A stretch of DNA of 64,000 nucleotides from assembly GCF_040954835.1 (NCBI RefSeq), contig NC_090697.1, positions 11,710,001 to 11,774,000 of the forward strand. The letters are read 5' to 3'. How positions within the stretch are numbered: the stretch's first letter is position 1; each line of letters begins with the position of its first letter. The position numbers and the translations under genes were made by a program. This stretch comes from Lepisosteus oculatus. Taxonomy: Eukaryota > Chordata > Actinopteri > Semionotiformes > Lepisosteidae. Below, piece after piece: positions 26,890-37,948 of the stretch. The notes beneath the pieces are model-generated. The model saw only the letters and a program-made list of their open reading frames with translations, made no database searches and was not told the origin of the DNA.

Positions 26890-27360
26890 CTTTGTTTGCC
26901 GGGATGAAGAAGAGTTCTTAAAAAAAAAACGAAATACTAAGCGACGATCTTAAAACGACGAACTAAAATAAACTCCGAAGGTTCGTATTAATCGTGTAAA
27001 ACGACGAAGTCTAGCAACTGCACCCTAAACCTGCACTACAAATGCCGAAGAGGGGAATAAAGGAGGTTGTTTCTCTCGGTGAATTTATCTGTTCAACTGT
27101 TGGCGCCGGAATCCGTACAGCCAATCAGCAAGAAAGCAGAGCTCACAGCCAATAGAATCAGTCTTAGGATGAATGACAGCGCCGATGGCCAATAAGATAT
27201 GCGTAAAATGAAGACAACTCAACAGCCAATCAAAACAATACCACGTGCAGCGCTCGGCACACAGCCAATCAGAGAGGCCTGAGGCTGACGCACACAGCCC
27301 GTAGCCAATCGGATTGTGGGTTGTTGAGGTATTCGTCATTTTGACGGGAAATGTTTCGTA
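26890..27360 (-). promoter_or_regulatory. RRM2: RRM2 promoter with six CCAAT boxes and E2F-like sites
   Basis: Six CCAAT pentamers lie on the plus strand (ATTGG relative to RRM2) at 27121, 27149, 27189, 27226, 27265 and 27305, spaced 28, 40, 37, 39 and 40 bp. Most sit in the fuller NF-Y form AGCCAATC/A. TTGGCGC (27100-27106) and TTTTGACGGGAAA (27339-27351, one mismatch from the E2F consensus) flank the array, and CACGTG lies near 27243. NF-Y and E2F control of mammalian RRM2 is known. The transcription start itself is not visible. Confidence 0.75.
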
Positions 27361-29102
27361 ACCTGGATGAAAAGGCGCGCTAAAAAGTTACACAATGCAA
27401 TTTAAATATTATCTAATAAAACTAAGGATGTTATAAAACTGTTGTTTTAAACATATGGCATAAAAAGGCAACTGTTGTATTAACGAAGCCATCAGGAAAG
27501 CATCGGTTTGTATTTTAAAAGATGTCGGACGTTTACTAAGTTTAATAACTTGCATTGTTAAAAGATGATGAAATTAAATCTTAGTACGTTTTGTGAAAAA
27601 CATCCGCACTTCATCATTGAATCACTTTTGAACTGTTATTATTGTGTTTATCTGTGAAGAAGCAGGGGGTAATTATTAAATTAACCTAACGCAGTTTTCC
27701 GCTAAAATGTTAAAAAAACATCGACATCCGATGTAGCCGATTTCTACTTTTAAGTAAAAAATAAGATATATGAATAGCCCTCAGAAATATATTACTAATG
27801 TAGTTTATGTACTGATGGGATCCAATAATATATTTTTTCTCGTGAAAGCATTTCCTGATATTGTCCAATATACATAAACAGGCCTCAACGGGCACGTTAT
27901 ACTAAATAATTTTAAATGTCTTACCGGTGCATACTATATATATATAGCTTGTCAAATCAATCGGGTAAGGAAAATACTTTGTGGTTGTTTAACTTCACAT
28001 ACAGTTAATGTAATCCAAGCGGAACTGAAAAACATTGTTTAAGCAGACGCAAAGCAGTCGAGAAATAGTTGACTGTTAGGACAAATCGTGCAACTAATCC
28101 AACTGTGAATAATAAAAAAAACATACTCCACAATTGCCGAATTTGCTTTGTGAAATTCGACGCCAAACAGTTATTTACTGTAGTAACTTATTTAGAATAA
28201 ACGATCCTCAGTCATGCTCTGCATCACCTCGACCCGTGGACAAACGAGTAAAGGTTGGGTTAAAACAACAGTTACAGAACTATTTCTTAAAAGACAACCA
28301 GTCTCTTTCAAGTGTCACGAATTTCAACATCGTGGAAAACAAATGCGTTTCGGGTACAGTATGTATATAGTCTTAAACCTCGAAGACTTTTTTTAAACTT
28401 ATGAGTAGTCACAACAAGGTGGAGGATCAGGTCAATACGCACTTGTTTTCTGGTAGCATTTTGAGTTATTTACACGATCATCTTTATTTCATATTGCATG
28501 TGTCATGTTCTGTATCGCAGTGTCCTTACGTGCTGGAAACACGTTAAACTAAAGCACCGAAAGTACGGTTAGGCCTTTCGGGCAGCCCGTGGGGTTTTGT
28601 CTTGGCTTCAGAACTACCGACATTTTTTCATTACGATTTCGCCGTACAATACAACAGAAAGAACCTCGATTAATTAAATGCATGAAACTAAATATAATGT
28701 AGATTTTAACAAAGCATAACATTAGCTACTCAACGCTATTATTGTTGTTATTGTTATTATTATTATTACAGGCGATTACCGTCAGCTGCTCTAGGCCGCT
28801 TCTCAAAGCGCTTGATAAACCACTTTTAAAGGCGCTATATATATATATAACAAGTTTATTATTATTAGGCCAAATGTTCAACTTTAAATGCAATGCCGTC
28901 AGTAGGCTAGATTGCAGTTGCCATTCCTTGCCGCCGGGGGGAGCCATTTCATTCACCATTGAGCAAGAAGGTTAGTCCAGCGAGAACTGTTAATGTAATC
29001 GCTCCGCTGTTTGCCGTGCTAGAAACACTTAAAAACTCAACAACTCACCAGGGCCTGATGGTATTCGACCAATAATTGTACTGTATACCAATATGCCTTG
29101 CT
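27361..29102. other. AT-rich intergenic DNA upstream of RRM2
   Basis: No gene was found. It holds short microsatellites: a TA run near 27941-27954, TTATTG/TTA repeats at about 28736-28770 and a TA run near 28841-28857. Confidence 0.5.
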
Positions 29103-29690
29103 TATAATAATTATAATAATTGCTTACACTTATATAGCGCTTTTCTGGACACTCCACTCAAAGTGCTTCACAGGTAATGGGGACTCCCCTCCACCACCAC
29201 CACCAGTGTGCAGCCCCCACCTGGATGATGCGACGGCAGCCATAGTGCACCAGTACGCTCACCACACACCAGCTCTCAGTGGGGAGGAGAGCAGAGTGAG
29301 GAAGCCAGTTCATGGATGGGGATCATTAGGAGGCCATGAGTGGTAAAGGCCAGGGGGTATTTTGGCCAGGACACCAGGGTAACACCCCTACTCTTTTCAG
29401 GAAACGCCCTGGGATTTTTCATGACCACAGAGAGCCAGGACTTTAGTTTTGCACCTCATCTGAAGGACAGCGCTTTTTTACAGTATAGTGTCCCCGTCAC
29501 TATACTGGGGCATAAGGACCCACACAGACCACAGGGTGAGCGCCCCCTGCTGGCCCCACTAACACCTCTTCCAGCAGCAACCTTAGTTTTTCCCAGGAGG
29601 TCTCCCATCCAGGTACTGGCCAGGCTCCCACCTGCTGAGCCCCAGTGGATGGCCAGTTGTGAGCTGCAGGGTGATATAGCTGCTGAAACA
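29103..29690 (-). repeat. 5S rRNA-derived SINE, near full length, minus strand
   Basis: Read on the minus strand: a 5S-like head from about 29690 (GCTGCTATATCACCCTGCAG, then CCTGGCCAGTACCTGGATGG), a body with CCAGCAGGGGGCGCT (plus strand 29539-29553), and the GCGCTATATAAGTGTAAG end with an AAT-rich tail at 29103. It is the same family as the 17.1- and 37.4-kb copies. Confidence 0.85.
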
Positions 29691-30124
29691 CAAACCAGGG
29701 AACACAAACGCAGACTAAGGGGAAATGCATCGTAAGGGGTCCCTGGAGCAGGCTGTGCAGTCATGTCACTGGAGCTGACCCTCATTCCTTTCAGAGGCCG
29801 GCTGGATGGATTCCTTGGATCAATCAGCTACTTGCAGCCGGCTTCACTGGATGGACAGAATGGTCTCTTCTGCCCTGTCAAGTTCCGTGGGATTCATTTT
29901 GATTGTAATAATAACCGAACTTAATCGTTTTTCATGGCTTGCGGATTGTTTCTCTGATATTTGAGAATATTGAAGAATATAGGAAACTTATAGTATATGC
30001 CATGAGAAATCTATGGCTAATCAGTACCGTGTCAGAGTACCTGAACTTTCCTAATAGGTACTGCTGTGGGAATATAGGCTGATCAGTTATGGTCTAGTCT
30101 CTTAATGTAAATAAAACAAAAGAG

Positions 30125-30895
30125 ATGATAATTGTTTTCAGGAGGGCTCACGCTGATCACTCCCCACTGTACATTAACGGCTCCCCTGCGGAGACGGGTG
30201 GAAGTACTAGGTTTCTTGGTGTGCACATCACAGATGACCTCACTTGGTCCCTCAGTACCACCTCCCTAGCCAAGAAAGCACGGCAGCGTCTCTATTTCCT
30301 GCGGCGACTGAGGAGGGCAAACCTTCCCCCGCCCACTCTTCCCACCTTCTACAGAAGCACCACTGAGAGCTCCTTGACCAGCTGTGTCACTGTCTGGTTT
30401 GGGAACTGCAACACATCAGGCCGCAAGACCCTGCAACAAACTGTGGAAACAGCTGACAAGATCATTGGAGCCTCCCTCCCTTTCGTTTCTGTCACCCATC
30501 ACAAACGCTGCTTACATAGGGCCCCCAGTATAGTAGATGACCCCTCCCATAAACTCTTTGCCCTCCCACCCTCTGGGAAAAGATATCCCAGTATATGGGC
30601 CAGCCCCACCAGACTCTGTACCAGCTTTTTCCCGCAGGCTGTCAGGCTTCTCAACACCCTGGAATCTACTTGCACCCACTCCAGTTCCAGAAACAGTTTA
30701 ACCACCCCCCAGTGTTTTTGTGTTTATTGTATTATGTATTTGCCTTAGTAATTTGCAATATTTGCACTTTGCACTATGTGCCTCCTGTCTATGTCAGTGT
30801 CCTGTCTGCATTTGCACAGTGGACCAGGAGGAAGGATATTTCGTTCCAGTGTATACTTGTATATGGCTTGAATAACAAATCATCATGAACTTCAA
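30125..30895 (+). mobile_element. Non-LTR retrotransposon 3' part (RT C-terminal region)
   Basis: A 207-residue open frame contains SPLYINGSPAE, FLGVHITDDLTWS, ARQRLYFLRRLRRANLP, SCVTVWFGN and LFALPPSGKRYPSIW, then FFPQAVRLLN. This is the conserved C-terminal block after the polymerase domain of a common fish LINE (jockey/L2/CR1 grouping; clade not fixed). A 3' UTR ends in an AACTTGAACTTGA repeat near 30890. It is 5'-truncated, as usual, and the long open frame suggests a fairly young insertion. Confidence 0.8.
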
Positions 30896-30929
30896 CTTGA
30901 ACTTGAGAATCCTGTTTTATCCTGCTACC

Positions 30930-31180
30930 AGGGTGGCATAGTGGTATGGCCTACAGGCTCATGTGTCATGGGTTTGATTCCCGACTGGAGGACCGCCTGT
31001 GTGGAGCCGCTGTATTTCCCTGTGTTTGTGTTGGTCTCTGTGGGGGTCCTCCAATATCCTCTCACCTCCTGAGGACATTCTGGCAGATCTAGATGTTGTC
31101 TCTAAAATCCATCCTTGCGTGTGCGAAGTGAAGGGCTGATCCCACGCTTGTGGGCTCTGTTCCTGGAGCAGACAGCAGGT
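30930..31180 (+). repeat. Interspersed repeat with tRNA-like head, diverged copy
   Basis: AGGGTGGCATAGTGGTATGG (A-box-like) and GGGTTTGATTCCC (B-box-like), followed by GTGTGGAGCCGCTG, match the head of the family at 10.2 and 15.4 kb. The 3' half is diverged. Confidence 0.5.
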
Positions 31181-32890
31181 TTCCATGTCCCTTACATGGA
31201 GTAAGCACCTTTCCAGTGGATTTGGATGGATTTTATGCTAAGATGTGATTTTGTTTATGGACTTGTTTGAGATCATACGATCCTGATGGATCTCGAAGCA
31301 CCAGCTTGTCCTTCTTGCTGACCTTGTGATTGGCAGAAACTGGAATCTCTGTAGCAGCTGTGCAGTAATGTACAGTAACAGCAATACAGTATTTTTATTT
31401 TAACACAATTCTTGGCTCTAAAAAGCTCAAAAATACACTTAAACCTTTTACATTGCATTTGTAAGAGAGGACAGGGCTCGCCTGTTTTTCTGTGTCCATT
31501 ATATTATGTTCTGTGACATACAGTATACTAGGAAGGTGTCAGTCCAAAAATCAGAGAATATTACTTTGCATGAGAAAAGCAGTGTTCTTTTTCCACAAGT
31601 CCCTTTTAATCATAACCAATCTGCTTAAACATTGCCAGCAGTAATGACAGTGATTAAAGTCTTTGTTTCTCCACAACATTAATTACTGGGGAAGTAGCAG
31701 AAACAGATGAGTGCAGAGTCATGCCAGAGCTGTAGCTTGACTCACCTACAGAGAGCCAGAAGATCGCATGGAAGCACTTCTGTCTGTTCCAGAACTACCC
31801 AACGAGAATCCCTTATCCAAGAAATAAAAATAAAGTTCTTTTATTTCAGTACAATTTAAATGTTTTAGAAGAATTTCCAAGAAATATACAAGGAGGAGTA
31901 TTTCAGAAAGGTGTGATGTTTTTCTTTAGTTCAGCAATTGATGAGATTTAGTACAGATAATAACAAACAAAAGGTGGTTGTAAATTTAAGTGAATTGCTG
32001 TTACGAAGCAATTCACTTAAAGGTCAAGTAGTCTGTGCTCCCTACAGAAGAGAAGATTTGTTCTGACACAGTATATTAGACACCATTTTTGTTTCCCGCC
32101 TCCTAAATCTTCAGAGCCTTCATACTTAACAGAGCAGCTTTGTCAACACTAATTCTAACTCGTATTTCCAAAAAGAAACAAAGGCTGACATTTAAGCGCC
32201 TGCTCATTTTAAAAAGAATGTTTTTATTTTCAAAAAATAATAAATTCCTGAATACTTTACAAGATGTTTGTGAATGTTTGGTAAGACATGTGGCTGGGAA
32301 ACGTGTTCTGAAGGCTGTAGGGCTGTTGATGTTGTTGATGATTGGTATTTTAGGGCATGAAAAATAGTGGAATATAAATGTTGTCTTGATGTTAAAGGGG
32401 AACTGCAATGCTGTTTTTATATTCCCGAGTTAGAAAGAATCAGTACTGATGAGTGCGTTTCAAGCCACAATAGAAGTAAAATGTACACAGTAAGTTGTAA
32501 AAATTCCAATTGACATAAGAAAATAGATTCAATTTCCTGGTATGAGCAGCATCATATTCTGAGATTCAGAATGAGGCAACAAAACATCCTGAGATGTGAA
32601 GTGGCCCTGTGACATTGTAAACACACAATACATCTCTTTTAACCCAATAGAAATATTGTTTTCTATTTCAAGACAGTTTTTCAGACAAATACAACTTGTT
32701 AGCTCTTGATTGCAGATCATGTGAAGAAATATCTGCTGCACAGCCTGTATTTTTCTGCTCATTCATCGCAGTGCGTTTGTCATCACAGTGACTAGTGAGC
32801 AGGAAGGGCCGCATCACGTCACAATTCGTGGGAACTTTCCATCTCGCCCGTGGCGAGATCAGGGCTGTGCAAAAACGTGGCGGCTTACAA
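31181..32890. other. Intergenic DNA
   Basis: No gene was found. A 13-bp perfect hairpin sits at 31986-32020. Otherwise the sequence is AT-rich, with short frames lacking any family signature. Confidence 0.45.
31986..32020. other. Perfect short hairpin
   Basis: TTAAGTGAATTGC (31986-31998) and its exact reverse complement GCAATTCACTTAA (32008-32020) are separated by a 9-nt loop. The arms are A/T-rich and the function is unknown. Confidence 0.5.
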
Positions 32891-32894
32891 TACC

Positions 32895-33045
32895 CTCACA
32901 GAGCTCAATTTCAGTTCAATTCAAAATACATTTTTCACCCCCAGAGGGGCAATTTAAGATAACCTTCATTTGGCCAGGAATCAAACCTTGGACCTTCCAA
33001 GAAGCAGGCTAGCGTTTAACCGCTGTACCAAAGCGCCGCTTGAAT
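32895..33045 (-). repeat. tRNA-derived repeat, minus strand
   Basis: The minus strand has GGCGCTTTGGTACAGCGG (A-box-like), then GGTTTGATTCCTGG (B-box-like), in tRNA spacing. A TTCAATTCAAAATAC stretch follows at the 3' side. It looks like a SINE fragment, not a functional tRNA gene. Confidence 0.45.
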
Positions 33046-36000
33046 CTACTGCATCTCATAGCTCTTCACTCAAAGGTCTGGCTTTTATAATCTTAGTGTG
33101 CCTGGGATATAGACCACAGATTAAGGCATCTCATACTCGACCATTTAAAAAGCTGGGCTGGGCTGAAGTATCACTGCAGGAGGTCTACAGCGCTGGTCGA
33201 TGTCCCTGGTGACGCAGATTACAGTAACAGGAAAGCAGAGTGAAGCTCTCAGTTCTGCATTGCCTTGGCTCTGTCCCTCTTCAAGCTATGTCCCCTCTGT
33301 GCAGTAGAGGCACCGAGGCAGTAAGCAAGGATACAGCACCAGCACACTCACACAACACTTCCATCAGCGATTCCATTGAGGTTTGCAGCGATATTAGTTT
33401 TCCATTTACCCCTTACCCTCTATCAGGTGTGTTCAAGCAGACCCAGGGAGATGTGCAGACCAAGACTGAGAATCCATAGCCAGGTTTCACACAAGACTGG
33501 CGAACCACAGACCACACACTTCTTAAGGGAGCTGAGCTTGTCACCCCATGTTTTCATCAGAAGGGTTGTGTAACTCATTAGCCCAACTCATTACAGGTCT
33601 ACGGTGTCTGCGAAGGTTTTCACATTCATTACAAAACAAAACCAGAAAGAAGAGATGATCTCCTAAGATGCAGTTATAAAGAAGGCTAAATGCTCTTCAG
33701 TGCTAGCAGGAAGGACATCTACAGCCTATGGAGACAAAATAAAGCTCAAGGTAGAAGATATGAGTTAAAAAAAGACACAAATGCAAGGAGGAAGATTTAG
33801 ATCATCTTGCTCAATCCGTTGTTAGAGACATAGTGATCTGATAACCCTAACCAGCAAAGTAATCTCTACTGTATATATATGCATTACATACATTTTAAAT
33901 GATTCTTGCAGGCAAGGCCAGGCGTCAGCAATCAACAACGAACAGCAAAACGCTCTTGTTTGAACATTTTGAACATAGAGGAAGACATCTTAACATTAAC
34001 TCCAGTTCAGAATTGTTTGCTATTCCTCTCTCACTGTTGGCTGTGTTATGTAACACTTAACGAGCTGGGGGAAAAGAGCAGACACATCCCTTCTCCCTGT
34101 CAAAGGAGGGGGGGGGGGCGTATTCACCAGCTCCGCACGGACAACAGCCGCCCAGCTGTAAACTCCTGGGATAGCTGGACGGCAACAGCTGCCTTTGTGT
34201 CTGCGGTGAATGTTAATGAGCATTTTAGAGGCGCGAACAAAGGCCAGATTCTCGTAATGGTTCCCTAGATCAACGAGAGGACCCCCAACACGCTGCTCGG
34301 TGAAAGACGTTACCCTGTAACTCTTCACGTTTCTCGCCTTCATGAGCGCTGTTCCTCTGTGATGAGGTTCCCCAGACGAGACTTTTTTTTTTTAATGGCA
34401 ACTCCTCTCTCCTAGCAACAGCAAAAAAAAATCTGAAATTTCAAGCCATTTTGTTTTTCCACTGCAGAATGCCATGTGATCTGTTTTCCACATATCAGAA
34501 GATGCTATCCTTATCCAATGCAACACACCTTCAAACAGCAAGCCCCTAAAGTCATTGACATTCTTTGGACTTGTTTTTAAACCCCAACATTGGACAACAT
34601 GAGTTACAGATAGACAGTGACCCCATTATCTGGGATACTGACAGCGCTACCTAGCAATTTTGAGGGTGCTAGGAACCTTTTCCCCCGTCACCTCTGACCT
34701 GTGGGGTAATTAACGGACAGCTTAGCAAACAGGGTTGTTCGATCGGCTACACTGATTACCAGCTGTCCCAGTGTGTGTGCCAGGGATGCCGGCAGACCTT
34801 GATTAAAAGAGGAGGGCAGGTGGGTGAGGAGAAAATGGAACGCAACCACACCGACAGAGACACTGGCCATGACACGCATGTTTGAATTCAATGCGGCTCC
34901 CAAATTACTGCCTGACCCTCACTTTTCTCACGCCGACACACGTGTAACGTGTTTTTCTTTTCGTGTTTCCTCGAAACTGTCGGCAACGGTTTTATTCTCA
35001 ACTGATTTATCTACCCCTTTGTTTATGTGCCAGCAAATGAGAGTGTAAGATCCAAGGGCTTTCTTTTTTGCCCTCTGAAACTCCATTGCACTTATTCGGT
35101 GCAGGCTGTCAAAAATTCTGAACAGAGCCCAAGGGGTGAGACACTGGACGGTTATGTAACGGTTATCACTTCCATCGGTCGTCCTGCATCCCTCCTCTGC
35201 CTCACCTGTGCGCTGCCCCTTGGTGAAGTCCTTACTCTGGCTGGAGGTCCTACTCTCTTCCTCTGACAGCCCATTGGCAGGCCCTCAGCTATGCAGGGTA
35301 AGCCAAAGTGTTTGGTAAAGTACTCAATAAACACTGCTAAGTGCCTTCTCTTATTGGATGATGTTATTCCATGTGAATAAAAATCTCATTGCTTCAGTGT
35401 TTCCATATGGCTCCAGAGGTGCAAAGATCCCGTTTCAATACACCCTTAACTTCCCCTGAGTAGTCTGGCCAATTTCGGGGGAATTGGAGTCCAATAGCAC
35501 TGTTCAGTTTCCCAGACTGCACAAAAATAACGTTCCCCTTTCGTTTACACAGCTTGTGATAGTAATACGACTTACCCTGAGTTCTAAGGTACTAAGCAGT
35601 GCAGAAAAACTTGGCAAGATTTTTCCTGTGCTGTAACCTGATGTGAATGAGAGCCCTGTTTTCCTCAGTCTTAGGGGCAATGTAAGTACTTGTTTATCCA
35701 AGAGCTCATGGAAAGAGGCCCTCTTTTCACTTTAACTGGAATACCTATCAGTAGGCAGACTGCTTGTAAAAGTCCCCCCAAGTAGGTCTGTACAGCGCCA
35801 TAAAACCGCCAGCTGAAGTTGGTGTCTTGTACGTACAGGCATCTAAATGTCCCAAGTCTCTCGCAGGACTGCTGGCAATAAAGAGCCAGTATAGGAAACA
35901 GAAATAAAATATGACTGCTTAGTTAGCTGTACTCGCCTTTCTCAGCAAATTCAACAAGGAATAGGCTAAAACGTTAAGGGCTGCACAATTTTTAGTCCCA

Positions 36001-37060
36001 GTATTAAGGGCAGCATTGAACATGCACACGATAAGTTGAGAAAGTAAACATGAGCTCGTACCCCTTTTTCTCAAATGTGTGGGAATAAATAAGCTCTATC
36101 TTTCTGCCACATCATCATGACACAAGTGAAAATTCAGAATGCCTCACAGATTTATTTCAGGGGCAAATGTAAAACAAGACGTGTAATAACACATTATGTA
36201 AAAGTTGGGTGTTCTGATCACCAGAGCCAGGCCATTTGAATTAATCTAAGCTTACTGTGACAAACCATCAGAGCTGCAGTCTAAAAGGAGAGTAGCAAAA
36301 TCGACAAGGAGCAACATACTTAATGTAGCGAAAGACACAGCCCAGGGGCTGTCAAATGACAGCAAACAACGGAAACCCTTCTTTTTTCTCATTAGGTTTC
36401 AAAAGCCTGCTGCCAGACTCATGCTTGTGCTGTGCAGTTTGTGTATAGACACGCCTATCTGTGCTGAGGTGGGATATGTTCAAGGGACTGAATGAGATAA
36501 TTATCTATAGAGGCTCCGCGCCCTGTTCAAGTCAGTTGTCCGATTGTAGAACATCTACTGCGGGAGAACTGAGAGCAGACGGCAGATGAAGTTTACTTCC
36601 ATTCTGGGAGGGTCATTACTCAGACTGTAATTTAAACACTTCAGGATTTAAAGTAAATTACTGCTCGATTGCCATAGGGACAAAAGTGTTCCCCCCCCTC
36701 TCTCTTGGCTAAAGATTTTCAGCGTCTGCAGATATTATTTTATTTTTAGCAATGAGAGGATGCCAAACCAAAATTATGTCGCCAGGCCCTGGGTTCCAGC
36801 TACAGCTAAAAGGACCCCTCCCTTTCTCATCAAATCCAGATGTCATCACGCTTGGAGCTAAAACAGCAAAAGAAAACATTTGGGTTTTTTTCAATTTTCT
36901 TAAGGAAAAAGTATGCAACAGAAGTAAAATGGTTTCTAAACACTTAACAATTTGTGCAGCATCGTCTGCAAAACAAGTGTATTTAACTCAGCATATTGTG
37001 TTGGATAAGTGTGTTTGACTCTCTTTTGAAAACATAACACATCTGGTAAGAACTTATGTA
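33046..37060. other. Gene-poor stretch between RRM2 and CYS1
   Basis: I see no exon with matching splice sites and no clear repeat family. Distant regulatory elements cannot be recognised by eye here. Confidence 0.45.
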
Positions 37061-37064
37061 AGGT

Positions 37065-37235
37065 TGCAAACAAGGGGAGGCCATTCAGCCCACCTGGAAT
37101 GTAAAGTAGTTTATTGATCCAAGAACTTCATCCTGCCATTTCTTGAAGCCTCAACAACATGGCTGGGCAGCTTGTACCATACTGCCACACCCCTTTGCAT
37201 AGAGTAATGCCTGATAACATCGGTCTCAGGCTCCA
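37065..37235 (-). repeat. CR1-like LINE 3' UTR fragment
   Basis: TATTGATCCAAGAACTTCATCC, then GCCTCAACAACATGGCTGGG and CCACACCCCTTTGCATAGAG, parallel 45.50-45.62 kb (TCATTGATCCAAGGATCTCA, then GCCTCAACAACGTGG). The strand is taken from the better copy at 45.5 kb. Confidence 0.5.
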
Positions 37236-37409
37236 GTTACACATGTTTATTCAATCACCTGCTCTGCTGGGTCTGAGTCTACTGGGTCTCTCCTCTTTGC
37301 ACTGTCTACAAAGATCTGGTCGATCCCATTTCTTTTGATACAACGCCCCATGTAATGAGAACTCGAGCAATAGGACATGGAGATGTGTAACAATGCGCGC
37401 CAAAGTACA

Positions 37410-37948
37410 TAGCCAGCAGCCATATCACTCTGCAACTCACAACTGGCAGCCCACTGGAGCTCAGCAGGTGTGAGCCTGGTCAGTACCTGGATGGGAGACC
37501 TCCTGGAAGAGGTGTTAGTGGGGCCAGCAGGGGGTGCTCACCCTGCGGTCCATGTGGGTCCTAATGCCCCAGTATAGTGATGGGGACACTATACTGTAAA
37601 CAGGCGCTGTCTTTCAGATGAGATGTAAAACCGAGGTCCTGACTCTCTGTTGTCATTAAAAATCCCAGGGTGTCTCTCGAAAAGAGTAGGGGTGTTCCCC
37701 CAGTGTGCTGGCCAGATTTCCCCCTGGCCTTTACCAGTCATGGCCTTCTAATAATCCCCATCTCTGAACTGGCCTCATCACTCTGTTCTCCTCCCCACTG
37801 AGAGCTGGTGTGGGGTGAGTGTACTGGTGCACTATGGCTGCCGTTGCACATTGGTGGTGGTGGAGGGGAGTCCCCATTACCTGTAAAACGCTTTGAGTGG
37901 AGTGTCCAGAAAAGCACTATATAAGTGTAAGCAATTATTATTATTATG
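37410..37948 (+). repeat. 5S rRNA-derived SINE, full-length copy
   Basis: The clearest copy. The head GCCATATCACTCTGCAACTC, GAGCTCAGCAGGTG and CTGGTCAGTACCTGGATGGG with GAGACCTCC copies the 5S rRNA layout. The body includes CCAGCAGGGGGTGCT (37524-37538). The 3' end is TTTGAGTGGAGTGTCC with ATATAAGTGTAAGCAATT and an ATT tail. A 5S gene is excluded because the sequence continues without a T-run terminator after the head. Confidence 0.88.

Noticed and set aside
37420-37510. A functional 5S rRNA gene
   Set aside because: Only the internal promoter region resembles 5S; the sequence runs into the SINE body without a terminator, and the copy is one of several.
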